64,000 bases of DNA, from assembly GCF_900187505.1 (NCBI RefSeq), contig NZ_FYDL01000018.1:35198-99197 (forward strand), given 5' to 3'. A program made the translations under genes and the position numbers. Shown here piece after piece: positions 1-7,205 of this stretch (within the stretch, counting starts at the first letter, position 1; each line of letters begins with the position of its first letter). The notes beneath the pieces are model-generated. The model was not told the DNA's origin. It saw nothing but the letters and a program-made list of their open reading frames with translations, and ran no database searches. The DNA comes from Pseudomonas sp. Irchel s3h17 (GTDB taxonomy: Bacteria; Pseudomonadota; Gammaproteobacteria; Pseudomonadales; Pseudomonadaceae).

Positions 1-945
1 GCGTGCGGTCAGCAGGTTGGCTTCCTGGGTGGCGTCCGCTGTGCGCTGGACATGGCTGGCGACTTCCTGGGTGGTCGCGGCCATCTGGTTGACGGCAGCG
101 GACACTTGCTCGGTTTCGACGCGCTGGCGATCGAGGCCTCTTGAGCTGTCGGCAGCCAGCACGTCGGATTGTCCGGCCAGCCCGCTCAGTTGTTCGGCGG
201 TGTCCTGCAAGCGCGTCAGGCATGTTTTCAGGCGCGCCGCCTGGCTGACGAAGGCGGCCTCCAGGCGGCCTTGGGGTCCGCGTTCATCGCTGTACATCTG
301 CGCGATCAGTGCATCGGAGGTGGAAGGCTCGGCCATTTGCAGCAGGCGCAGGGTGCCTTGTTTCTGCCAGCGCGAGGTGAGCAAGCCGAGCGGTACGGCG
401 ACGCCGGCGGTCACGGCAATCGCCACGGGCGCGCTGAGGAACAACCCGCTCATGGTGCCCGCCAGCCCCATGGCCAGGTACGGCAGGCAGTCCAGCAGGG
501 CCGGTTGCCAGGTGTCCTGGCGGGGGATGGCCGGTTTGCCCTGGGTGATGCGTTTATAGAGGGATTCGCCCCGGCGGATCTGATCGGCTGTGGGCTTGAC
601 CCTGACCGATTCAAAGCCCACCACCCGGCGGCCTTCGAATATTGGCGTGACGTAAGCGTTGACCCAGTAGTGATCGCCGTTTCGGGAGCGGTTCTTGACG
701 ATCCCCATCCACGGACGCCCTTGCTTGAGTGCGCTCCACATATGGGCAAACACGGCCGGGGGCACGTCGGGGTGGCGGACGATGTTTTGCGGCGCGCCAA
801 TCAAATCGGCTCTGTCAAAACCACTGATGTCGACGAAGGCGTCGTTACAGTAGGTAATGACACCGCGGGCGTCGGTCGTGGAGATGAGCTTCTGTTGCGG
901 GGCAAGCGCAACTTCGCGTTGGGTGACGGGCTGGTTGTTTCTCAT
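1..945 (-). CDS. aer: Aerotaxis receptor Aer, PAS-containing methyl-accepting chemotaxis protein (3' end outside window)
   Basis: The 315 codons visible begin MRNNQPVTQRE, the typical start of Pseudomonas Aer. Residues about 10-120 form a PAS domain (the N-x-A-F-x-x-I-S-G-F pattern is visible) that in this family binds FAD and senses redox state. Two hydrophobic helices follow at about 165-205, and then the start of the MCP signalling coiled coil, which continues past the left edge. The protein sits in the inner membrane and signals through CheW/CheA to steer cells toward oxygen. The ATG at 945 is chosen because it gives the family N-terminus. The PAS-MCP type is clear; Aer rather than a sister PAS receptor is inferred from the N-terminus. 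Confidence 0.9.
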   Translation of the reverse strand, partial: MRNNQPVTQREVALAPQQKLISTTDARGVITYCNDAFVDISGFDRADLIGAPQNIVRHPDVPPAVFAHMWSALKQGRPWMGIVKNRSRNGDHYWVNAYVTPIFEGRRVVGFESVRVKPTADQIRRGESLYKRITQGKPAIPRQDTWQPALLDCLPYLAMGLAGTMSGLFLSAPVAIAVTAGVAVPLGLLTSRWQKQGTLRLLQMAEPSTSDALIAQMYSDERGPQGRLEAAFVSQAARLKTCLTRLQDTAEQLSGLAGQSDVLAADSSRGLDRQRVETEQVSAAVNQMAATTQEVASHVQRTADATQEANLLTAR

Positions 946-1013
946 TCCTGATGCTCCCTGGGTCCTGTCAAAGGACATCGGCAAGTATCGGGAAAATATG
1001 AGCGAATGTTTCT

Positions 1014-1038
1014 AAAACTCATTAAATAACAATGAGTT
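1014..1038 (-). terminator. Possible weak terminator downstream of osmE
   Basis: An 8-bp inverted repeat (AACTCATT / AATGAGTT) with a 7-nt loop is followed on the minus strand by TTAG. It lies about 100 nt after the osmE stop and upstream of aer. The stem is AT-rich and the T-run short, so it could instead belong to the aer promoter region. Confidence 0.35.
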
Positions 1039-1139
1039 GTATTTACTGTTTGTCCGTGACTTGGCTCCGGGCAGGAAGATTTCCCATGCTATTGAATGAC
1101 ATGGATAACGGTTTCGGAAGGGGAGTGGCGCTCTATCCC

Positions 1140-1493
1140 CTAGTACCCGCCACCCCCACCGCCGCTGGAGGGCTCCCGTGCTTTTTGCTGTGCATGACTC
1201 CATTCGGCGCAGGTCATGAATCCCGTGTGATCGACCTTGCCGTAACTGTCAAAACTGACGCTGTAGGTGTGTTTGTGTTCCGCCTGGGTCAGCAGGTAGT
1301 CAAAGCAACTGCCAGGCTCGACGGTGCGTTCGCTGATGGACAGGGGCTTACCGCCGATCTGCTGGACCTGATCCTTGCTCATGCCGTTTTCGACGTTGGC
1401 GAACAGCGGTTGGTCCCGATAGATCTGAGCGTAGGAAGTGCATCCCGCCACCGTCGAAAATCCGACGAGCAGTGCGACGAGGGGTATGTTCAT
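1140..1493 (-). CDS. osmE: Osmotically inducible lipoprotein OsmE
   Basis: This is a 117-aa lipoprotein of the SmpA/OmlA-like OsmE family. The N-terminus has a hydrophobic signal ending in a VAGC lipobox, so the mature protein should be a lipidated envelope protein. The GMSKDQVQQIGGKP segment is the usual SmpA/OmlA-fold signature, and the C-terminus is a poly-glycine tail. An upstream ATG in frame would add 12 residues, but 1493 is preferred because GGGAG lies at good spacing and the signal peptide starts there. In enterobacteria the family responds to osmotic shock; regulation here is not visible. Transcribed alone. Confidence 0.87.
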   Translation of the reverse strand: MNIPLVALLVGFSTVAGCTSYAQIYRDQPLFANVENGMSKDQVQQIGGKPLSISERTVEPGSCFDYLLTQAEHKHTYSVSFDSYGKVDHTGFMTCAEWSHAQQKAREPSSGGGGGGY

Positions 1494-1624
1494 GGCCGGG
1501 CTCCCGGAGTGAGTACCGCGAAGAGACACCTGGGTGCATCAGTTCAAGTAAAGTCGAGTTCGGCGGGGTTCGCCAAATCGTCTCGGGGGCTCCGAGGGGC
1601 GGGAAGGGCAGGCAACAAAAAGCC

Positions 1625-1814
1625 CGCGCAATGGCGCAATGCTGTTCAATTAAGCGAACGCCGACCTTTGTAGGAGCGAGCGCGCTCGCGATGAACTCAA
1701 GAACTACGTGATTACTCAGAAAGTACGCGTAATCGTTAACGTCCATCGCGAGCTAGCTCGCTCCTACAATTGCGACCTCATCACCTTAACTGAACAGCAT
1801 TGCGCGCAATGGCG
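1625..1814. mobile_element. REPIN-carrying MITE-like element 1 inserted in a terminator loop, with target duplications
   Basis: The element spans 1637-1802 (166 bp). It begins CAATGCTGTTCAATTAAG and ends with the near-perfect inverted copy CTTAACTGAACAGCATTG. Flanking it are 12-bp direct repeats, CGCGCAATGGCG at 1625-1636 and 1803-1814. Removing the element and one repeat restores a hairpin, AGCCCGC-gcaatg-GCGGGCT, with a U-rich tail on the minus strand. The interior is a REPIN (1670-1768) of two TGTAGGAGCGAGC palindromes around a spacer. There is no ORF for a transposase, so the element is non-autonomous. Structure, size and target match the elements at 4136 and 49495. It makes up most of the gene-free stretch 1494-2041. 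Confidence 0.8.
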
Positions 1815-2041
1815 GGCTGTCTGTTTGGGGGGCTGGTTCCATCAGCGAGGCGGAGTGTGCTCTGTGGACCTTGCCCAAGCAACGGTCAGGCGACGAAATG
1901 CCAAGGTAGAAGGCACGGTCGATCAATGGCGCCCGGGCGGTATTCACACACGCCTGGCGGGTACGGCCTCAAGCTTTCGCAGGGGCTGGATGTCTACCCG
2001 ATGTGAAGCTACATTTCTCCTTTTGACGACAAGGAACCATC
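1815..2041. other. Gene-free stretch upstream of the small lipoprotein gene
   Basis: No convincing coding sequence is visible on either strand. The terminator reconstructed at its left end has its T-run in minus-strand sense, so a minus-strand transcript, possibly a small RNA, may lie here. The promoter of the gene starting at 2042 must also lie here. Confidence 0.4.
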
Positions 2042-2377
2042 ATGCGGATATGGGCAGTGGCGCTTGCAGGCGCGGTGTTGGCCGGATGTTCATTGCCGAC
2101 GTCCCTGGTGCCGGGCGAACCGAATGTCAGCAAGGTATCGGCCAAGCCTCCCAAGGAGTACGCCGCTTGCGTGCTGCCGCTCTGGCAGCGAGAGATCCCG
2201 AAGACCACCCAGGTCTCGATCTCCAACGGATTCAGGATCAACGCCCCCAGTATCATCACCGCCGATGAAATCCTCGACATCGTCAAGTACAAGGACGGTA
2301 GCCGGGTGTCGCTCTATCAAGGACCGCCATGGGCCAAGACCGATGCGCTGCGCAAGGCGGTACGCAATTGCCTGTAG
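2042..2377 (+). CDS. Small predicted lipoprotein of unknown function
   Basis: This is a 111-aa protein with a short signal peptide and a VLAGC lipobox (Cys16), so it is probably a lipidated envelope protein. The mature part has no recognised domain; it holds two further cysteines (in AACVLP and at RNCL near the end) that could pair. AAGGA lies 7 nt upstream of the ATG. It is an isolated gene. The lipoprotein call is seen in the sequence; the function is unknown. Confidence 0.75.
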   Translation: MRIWAVALAGAVLAGCSLPTSLVPGEPNVSKVSAKPPKEYAACVLPLWQREIPKTTQVSISNGFRINAPSIITADEILDIVKYKDGSRVSLYQGPPWAKTDALRKAVRNCL

Positions 2378-2423
2378 TTCGCAGGCCTTGCCCGGTGACA
2401 AGGTGAAGGGCGTTTGCTGTCGG

Positions 2424-2618
2424 TCAAGGGTTCGCTTGAGTCTCACAGACGAAGTAATTGCTCTGGCGATTCTTGGCGGTGAGGTCTTTTGTCAGCTGCT
2501 TGGCCGCCGCGACACACCGAGCATAGCCGTCGGGCTGGGCCCAATGCTCAAGGGGGATCACCTGGCAATCTGTGCGCGATGCGTCCGTGCACAGGTACAG
2601 CAGTAAAAACACCGTCAT
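2424..2618 (-). CDS. Small cysteine-containing hypothetical protein
   Basis: This is a 64-aa ORF with a short hydrophobic start (MTVFLLLYLC) that could act as a signal or anchor, followed by a polar domain with three further cysteines (in TDCQV, YARCV and FVCET). AGGGGT precedes the ATG at suitable distance. It converges with the lipoprotein gene at 2042. The regular cysteine pattern suggests a secreted disulfide-bonded peptide, but no family is recognised. It was preferred to the overlapping plus-strand frames because of its start context and protein-like composition. Confidence 0.55.
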   Translation of the reverse strand: MTVFLLLYLCTDASRTDCQVIPLEHWAQPDGYARCVAAAKQLTKDLTAKNRQSNYFVCETQANP

Positions 2619-2740
2619 ACAGACCCCTGCACGTTCGATATCGCAATCGGTGGCGCAATTCGTGCCTCAAGTCTTCAGTATGTACGTCTCAATGACTTCG
2701 GCCAGTTCGCGGCCGATTTCCAGCCCATCAAGGACAGTTC

Positions 2741-3061
2741 ATGATTATCACCACGACCCACTCCATCGAAGGCCGGCAGATTGCGGCGTACCTGGACATC
2801 GTCAGCGCGGAGTCCGTGCAGGGCATCAACGTCGTACGGGATATTTTCGCCGGGATGCGCGACTTTTTCGGTGGGCGTTCGCAGACGCTGGAACGCGCGT
2901 TGAAGGATGCGCGGGCCCAGGCAACGGAAGAACTCAAGGAGCGCGCGCGGAGTGTGCAGGCCGATGCCGTGGTCGGGGTGCACTACGAAATCAGCATTCC
3001 CTCCGGCAAGGGCAGTATGTTGATGGTCTTTGTGACGGGGACGGCGGTCAGGCTCAAGTAG
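2741..3061 (+). CDS. YbjQ/UPF0145 family protein
   Basis: This 106-aa protein matches the YbjQ (UPF0145, DUF74) family over its full length. It has the segment GINVVRDIFAGMRDFFGGRS followed by an amphipathic ALKDARAQATEEL helix and the DAVVGVHYE strand typical of the family. The family is described as a small cytosolic oligomer with a proposed heavy-metal-binding role that has not been established. No operon partner is evident. Confidence 0.85.
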   Translation: MIITTTHSIEGRQIAAYLDIVSAESVQGINVVRDIFAGMRDFFGGRSQTLERALKDARAQATEELKERARSVQADAVVGVHYEISIPSGKGSMLMVFVTGTAVRLK

Positions 3062-3201
3062 GCGGCGTGACCGTTTGTCGGGTGTTAAGGTTTTGAAACA
3101 ATAGTCCATTAATGACCGGCTAGTCTCAGTCTTCTTGAAGGTCGGTGCTTTTTAGGCAATCAGTTGCTTGCCGGTATTGACCTGTCTGGAGGAGCAGGGA
3201 G

Positions 3202-3408
3202 ATGAGCGATCCTTACATCGAAGATGATGGAGCGGAGTATCCAGTGAATAATTGCGTGCGCTGCGGGCAGACGGATTACGTTTCGAGTTTTGCTGGAGTA
3301 CCGGCCGAACCGGGCCATGCACGTCTGTCGACAGTGACCAGGGCCACGGCAAAGCCGTTTATGCCCAAGGTGGCGGCCCCTGTGCGCAAGCCAGTCGCTA
3401 AAGTGTAG
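3202..3408 (+). CDS. Small hypothetical protein with a CxxC motif
   Basis: This is a 68-aa ORF with a strong ribosome site (GGAGGAGCAGGGAG directly upstream). The N-terminal half is acidic and has NNCVRCGQ, a single CxxC that could bind metal or be redox active. The C-terminal half is basic and proline/alanine-rich (PKVAAPVRKPVAKV). No known family is recognised. The ribosome site is the main support for its reality. Confidence 0.5.
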   Translation: MSDPYIEDDGAEYPVNNCVRCGQTDYVSSFAGVPAEPGHARLSTVTRATAKPFMPKVAAPVRKPVAKV

Positions 3409-3734
3409 GCAGGCCCGGCCAAAGAGCGGTTTTCTGTGGGTGGAGTTCGTTACGGCAAGCGTTGTCACACTGTGTAACTGTGTATCTGGTTTGTCGGACG
3501 AGAGATTTTCTTTCACGTTTCTTTCACAAGCGCATCAGTAGGCTCAGGTCATCCGTTAAAAGCAATCTTCTCAGCCCGTTCCCCAGCGGGCTTTTTTTTG
3601 CCTGCGATAAAACTCTTGGCGTAAATGCTGTCAAACTTGCGCGCTCAGGAAGGAGGGCCGGGTTCCGGAGTGAACAACCCCCTTTCCAGGCATCCCGTTT
3701 TTTACTGTTCAGTACACTGTTTGAGGTTTATGTC
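3409..3734. other. Intergenic stretch with an internal terminator
   Basis: No coding sequence is supported. A strong plus-strand terminator lies at 3573-3599, some 165 nt after the preceding small ORF. It could end that gene's 3' UTR or a separate small RNA. The remaining 135 nt should contain the promoter of the glycine-zipper gene. Confidence 0.5.
3573..3599 (+). terminator. Rho-independent terminator
   Basis: AGCCCG and CGGGCT pair around a short loop and are followed by eight T residues on the plus strand. Confidence 0.85.
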
Positions 3735-4088
3735 ATGCGTTTAACTCTGCCTGCTCTGGTTTTGGGGCTTTTGGTCGCTCAAGGTGCGATGGCCAGTGAC
3801 GGCACCGCAGCACTGGGTGGCGGTCTTGGTGGCGCGCTGGGTAACGCAGTGGGTCACAAGCTGGGCGGTAGCACCGGTGCTGCGATCGGCGCAGGTGTCG
3901 CAGGCGCGGCCGGTGGTGCGGCTGGCGCAAGCAAAGGCAGCCGTACCGAAGCCGCCATTGGCGGTGGTATCGGTGCTGCCGGTGGTTCGGTGATCGGCAA
4001 CAAGCTGGGCGGCAAGTCCGGCTCCACCATCGGTGCAGGCATCGGCGGTGCGGCGGGTAGCGCAGTGGGTAGCAAAATGGCCAAGTAG
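3735..4088 (+). CDS. Glycine-zipper repeat protein with signal peptide
   Basis: This 117-aa protein has a clean signal peptide (cleavage probably after AMA-S at about residue 21). The rest is almost entirely glycine/alanine/serine with repeated GxxxG steps such as GGALGNAVGHKLGG and GAAIGAGVAGAAGG, the glycine-zipper pattern of membrane-associated envelope proteins. Internal repeats are evident: the NAVGHKLGG and SVIGNKLGG units recur. The ATG at 3735 with GAGG 8 nt upstream is chosen over an upstream frame extension because the signal peptide starts there. Function is unknown. Its original terminator has been split by element 2. Confidence 0.72.
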   Translation: MRLTLPALVLGLLVAQGAMASDGTAALGGGLGGALGNAVGHKLGGSTGAAIGAGVAGAAGGAAGASKGSRTEAAIGGGIGAAGGSVIGNKLGGKSGSTIGAGIGGAAGSAVGSKMAK

Positions 4089-4123
4089 GGTCACTGATCC
4101 TGGCGGCTCGATGTACAAGAACC

Positions 4124-4313
4124 CGGCGAATGCCGTAATGCTGTTCAGTTAAGGAAATGAGACCGCACGTGTAGGAGCGAGCGTGCTCGCGATGAACTCA
4201 AGAACCACGCGTTTATTCAGAAAATACGCGTAATCGTTGACGTCCATCGCGAGCGCGCTCGCTTCTACACAGGTCGGCGTTCGTTTAACTGAACAGCATT
4301 ACGGCGAATGCCG
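4124..4313. mobile_element. REPIN-carrying MITE-like element 2 inserted in a terminator loop, with target duplications
   Basis: The element spans 4136-4301 (166 bp, the same length as element 1). Its ends are TAATGCTGTTCAGTTAA and the exact inverse TTAACTGAACAGCATTA. The 12-bp repeat CGGCGAATGCCG flanks both sides (4124-4135 and 4302-4313). Removing element and one repeat restores the terminator AACCCGGC-gaat-GCCGGGTTTTTTTT of the glycine-zipper gene. The REPIN core closely resembles that of element 1 and has the same orientation, yet the arms outside the core are exchanged left for right. No transposase is encoded. Confidence 0.85.
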
Positions 4314-4551
4314 GGTTTTTTTTATGACGTTCTACAAGGCATTCCACACGCACGGGAGTGAGCGCCGTGTCGTCTGCGCCCGGGACTTGATCTGGACAAC
4401 GATCTGAAGGGTGGGGGCGTAAACAGTTGCTGGATGTAAATCAGGCTCGCTATGCTGCTGAACCCTTTAATCGATGGTGACAGGGGTGATCAGGACGATG
4501 GCCGTACCTGAGCCGTTCCCGGAATGTTGTGTTGATAACGGATCAGAAGCG
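4314..4551. other. Intergenic region upstream of the HAD phosphatase gene
   Basis: It starts with the T-run of the interrupted terminator. The rest shows no gene or clear repeat and presumably contains the promoter for the following gene. Confidence 0.4.
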
Positions 4552-5244
4552 ATGAATGCACCGCTGGATGTGGGCCCGATCAAGGCCGTGATATTCGATA
4601 TGGATGGTCTGTTGCTCGACACCGAGGGCATTTACACCGAGGTCACGCAGATCATTGCGCAACGCTACGGTCGCACGTTCGACTGGAGCATCAAGCAAAA
4701 CATCATCGGCCGTGGCGCGGCGGACCTGGCGCGCTATGTGGTGCAGGCGCTGGAGCTACCGATCAGCGCCGAAGAGTTTCTGGTGATCCGCGAACCCTTG
4801 ATGCGCGAGCGCTTTCCACGTGCGCCGGCGATGCCGGGGGCGCGGGAGTTGGTGGAGCACCTGAAGGCCAACAACATTCCAATCGCCGTGGGCACCAGTT
4901 CTTCGAGCCAGTCCTTCGCGCAGAAAACCACGCAGCACCGTGACTGGTTTGCACTGTTCGATACCATCGTGACCGCTGACGATCCCGAGGTGGGCGCGGC
5001 CAAGCCGGCGCCGGATATTTTCCTGACGGCAGCCCGACGCCTGGGCGTGGCGCCTGCAGACTGCCTGGTCTTCGAGGACTCACCCTTTGGTGTCACCGCC
5101 GCGAAAGCCGCGGGGATGACGGCGGTCGCGGTACCGGACGCGGCGATGGCGGACGAAAAGTACGCCCATGCCGATCGCATCCTGCGTTCGTTGAAGGCCT
5201 TTGCGCCGCAGGCGTATGGCCTGCCGGTGCTTGAACTGGCATGA
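4552..5244 (+). CDS. HAD-superfamily phosphatase (pseudouridine-5'-phosphatase-like)
   Basis: This is a 230-aa HAD hydrolase. Motif I is FDMDGLLLDTE (nucleophile and acid/base Asp), motif II is the Thr/Ser in GTSSSS, motif III is the Lys in AAKPAPDIF, and motif IV is FEDSPFGV. The helical cap between residues about 20 and 85 makes it subfamily I. The DGLLLDTE start and GTSS motif resemble pseudouridine-5'-phosphatase and beta-phosphoglucomutase-like enzymes; the substrate cannot be fixed. The ATG at 4552 places motif I at the usual depth; in-frame starts at 4474 or 4498 remain possible. It converges with the SDR gene through a shared terminator. Confidence 0.85.
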   Translation: MNAPLDVGPIKAVIFDMDGLLLDTEGIYTEVTQIIAQRYGRTFDWSIKQNIIGRGAADLARYVVQALELPISAEEFLVIREPLMRERFPRAPAMPGARELVEHLKANNIPIAVGTSSSSQSFAQKTTQHRDWFALFDTIVTADDPEVGAAKPAPDIFLTAARRLGVAPADCLVFEDSPFGVTAAKAAGMTAVAVPDAAMADEKYAHADRILRSLKAFAPQAYGLPVLELA

Positions 5245-5260
5245 CGGGCTAAGGCTCGAC

Positions 5261-5305
5261 AGCAAAACGCCGGGTGACCTGATGGAGGTGACCCGGCGTT
5301 TTGCT
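5261..5305. terminator. Bidirectional terminator between convergent genes
   Basis: The 15-nt arms AGCAAAACGCCGGGT and ACCCGGCGTTTTGCT pair perfectly; there is a T-run on both strands. Confidence 0.85.
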
Positions 5306-5322
5306 TTAAGGGGGATCGTGGA

Positions 5323-6069
5323 TCAGGCGCCAAACCCACCGTCGATGGTCAGGCTGGCTCCGGTGATGTATCCGGCTTCGGGGCCAACGAGGTAGGCGAC
5401 AAAACTGGCGATCTCGGCGGCGGTGCCGTAGCGCCCGACGGCCATCAGCGGGATCAGGCTATCGGCAAACTCACCATGGGCCGGGTTCATGTCGGTGTCG
5501 ACCGGGCCGGGCTGTACATTGTTGATGGTGATCCCCCGTGGTCCGAGGTCGCGGGCCAGGCCTTTGGTCAGGCCCACCAGTGCGGCTTTGCTCATGGCGT
5601 AGGGACCGCCGCCGGCGAAGGGCATGCGGTCGGCGTTGGTGCTGCCGATATTGATGATGCGCCCCCCTTCGGTCATGTGCCTGGCGGCTTCCTGAGTGGC
5701 GATGAACACGCTGCGCACGTTAATGGCCAGGGTCTGGTCGAAGTCTTCGAGCTTGAATTCTGGCAGTGGGGCAACCGCCAGCACACCGGCGTTGTTGACC
5801 AGGATGTCCAGTCGCCCGAAGGTTTCGGCCGTGGTGTTGACGGCATGGCGGATGGCATCGGCATCGGCGCTGTCCGCCTTGATGGCCAATGCTTTGCCAC
5901 CGCTGGCGGTGATGCTGTCCTGCAACTCCCGGGCCTTGGCGCTGGAGCTGACGTAGGTAAAGGCGACGGTGGCGCCTTCAGCAGCCAGGCGCTTGACGAT
6001 GGCGGCACCGATGCCGCGGGAGCCGCCCTGGATCAGAGCAACTTTACCGCTGAGGTGTTGAGTGGTCAT
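5323..6069 (-). CDS. SDR-family oxidoreductase
   Basis: This 248-aa classical short-chain dehydrogenase has the NAD(P) motif GGSRGIG near the start, NNAG at about 90, and the catalytic Ser...Tyr-x3-Lys (IGSTN ... YAMSK). The C-terminal ITGASLTIDGG is shared with 3-oxoacyl-ACP-reductase-like enzymes. An Arg two residues after GGS hints at NADPH. Start 6069 is preferred (GGAG at good spacing); the extension to 6081 would need TTG. It is divergent from a LysR regulator across 125 bp, so the regulator probably controls it. The substrate is unknown. Confidence 0.88.
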   Translation of the reverse strand: MTTQHLSGKVALIQGGSRGIGAAIVKRLAAEGATVAFTYVSSSAKARELQDSITASGGKALAIKADSADADAIRHAVNTTAETFGRLDILVNNAGVLAVAPLPEFKLEDFDQTLAINVRSVFIATQEAARHMTEGGRIINIGSTNADRMPFAGGGPYAMSKAALVGLTKGLARDLGPRGITINNVQPGPVDTDMNPAHGEFADSLIPLMAVGRYGTAAEIASFVAYLVGPEAGYITGASLTIDGGFGA

Positions 6070-6194
6070 GTCGATCTCCAATGTCCCGGGGCGAGCTGCC
6101 TCGGTTGATGGCGCCCAGTATCGAAGGTCGATTACCTGCTGTGTAGGCGGTAATTGCGATAGTCTGTGTAAACTAAAAGTTTATAGTGGTGGCC

Positions 6195-7118
6195 ATGGAG
6201 ACCTTTAGCAGCATTGAATGCTTCGTGCGCAGCGCCGAGGTCGGCAGCTTTGCCGAAGCTGCGCGGCGCTTGAGCCTGACCCCGGCGGCGGTCGGCAAGA
6301 GCGTCGCCAAGCTGGAAGCGCGCCTGGGTGTCCGGCTGTTTCAGCGCAGCACCCGCAGCCTGACGCTGACGGAGGCCGGTCAGTTGTTTCTCGGTGAGGT
6401 CTGCGCCAGTCTGCAGACGATCCAGAATGCGGTGGCCAATCTGGCCAGTGCCGAAGGTCAGCCGGTCGGGACCCTTAAAGTCAGCATGGGCACGGTTTTC
6501 GGGCGCCTGTACATCGTGCCGTTGCTGGGTGAGTTCTTGCGGCGCTTCCCGGCGATCAACCCGGATTGGCATTTCGATAATCGCCAGGTCGATTTGATCG
6601 GGCAGGGGTTCGACGCCGCGATAGGCGGTGGCTTTGAGCTGCCCCAAGGGGTGGTGGCGCGCAAGCTGACCCCGGCCCATCGCGTGCTGGTGGCCTCCAG
6701 GGAGTACCTGGCGCGCCATCCCGAGGTGATCGAACCAGACGATCTCAAGCACCACGACGGTATCCTGATTCGCTCGCCGCAAACCGGTCGCGTGCGCTCC
6801 TGGCAACTGACCCGTCAAGGCCAGCAGCACAGCCCGCTGGTGCTCAAGGCGCGGATGACCATGAGTGACTCGGAAGCGGCCTGCGCCACGGCGACCCAGG
6901 GCTTGGGTATTGCCCTGGTGAGCATGCCGTTCGCAGTGGGGTATCTGGAGGCGGGGACCTTGCTGCGGGTGTTGCCGGAGTGGTACGTCGATGACGGCAA
7001 CATCTCGATCTATTACGCCGAACACAAGCTGCTGCCGGGCAAGACCCGGGTCTTTGTGGATTTCATCATCGAGCAATTTACCGGGCAGCAGCTGGCACAG
7101 CGCTTCAGTGCGGTGTGA
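6195..7118 (+). CDS. LysR-family transcriptional regulator
   Basis: This 307-aa protein has the LysR winged helix-turn-helix in residues 1-60 (FVRSAEVGSFAEAARRLSLTPAAVGKSVAKLE) and a periplasmic-binding-like effector domain from about 90 to 295. It is of the CrgA/DmlR-like subgroup by its opening METFSSIECFVRSAE. It is divergent from the SDR gene, the usual arrangement for a LysR regulator and its target. A GTG at 6186 is an alternative start. The effector is unknown. Confidence 0.9.
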   Translation: METFSSIECFVRSAEVGSFAEAARRLSLTPAAVGKSVAKLEARLGVRLFQRSTRSLTLTEAGQLFLGEVCASLQTIQNAVANLASAEGQPVGTLKVSMGTVFGRLYIVPLLGEFLRRFPAINPDWHFDNRQVDLIGQGFDAAIGGGFELPQGVVARKLTPAHRVLVASREYLARHPEVIEPDDLKHHDGILIRSPQTGRVRSWQLTRQGQQHSPLVLKARMTMSDSEAACATATQGLGIALVSMPFAVGYLEAGTLLRVLPEWYVDDGNISIYYAEHKLLPGKTRVFVDFIIEQFTGQQLAQRFSAV

Positions 7119-7150
7119 GCCGGGCTCGAAATCGAGGTGAGGCATTCGCG

Positions 7151-7185
7151 AGCAGGCTCATACCCTCAGGGGGGGCGAGCCTGCT
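7151..7185. repeat. Inverted repeat between convergent lysR and cysH
   Basis: AGCAGGCTC and GAGCCTGCT pair across 17 nt. It may act as a terminator for either gene, but a T-run is lacking. Confidence 0.4.
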
Positions 7186-7205
7186 TCTGCAGGAGGAGAG
7201 GAGGG

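Noticed and set aside
1708..2268. 186-aa plus-strand frame across element 1 and the lipoprotein gene
   Set aside because: It runs through the mobile element's right half and out of frame with the supported lipoprotein gene.
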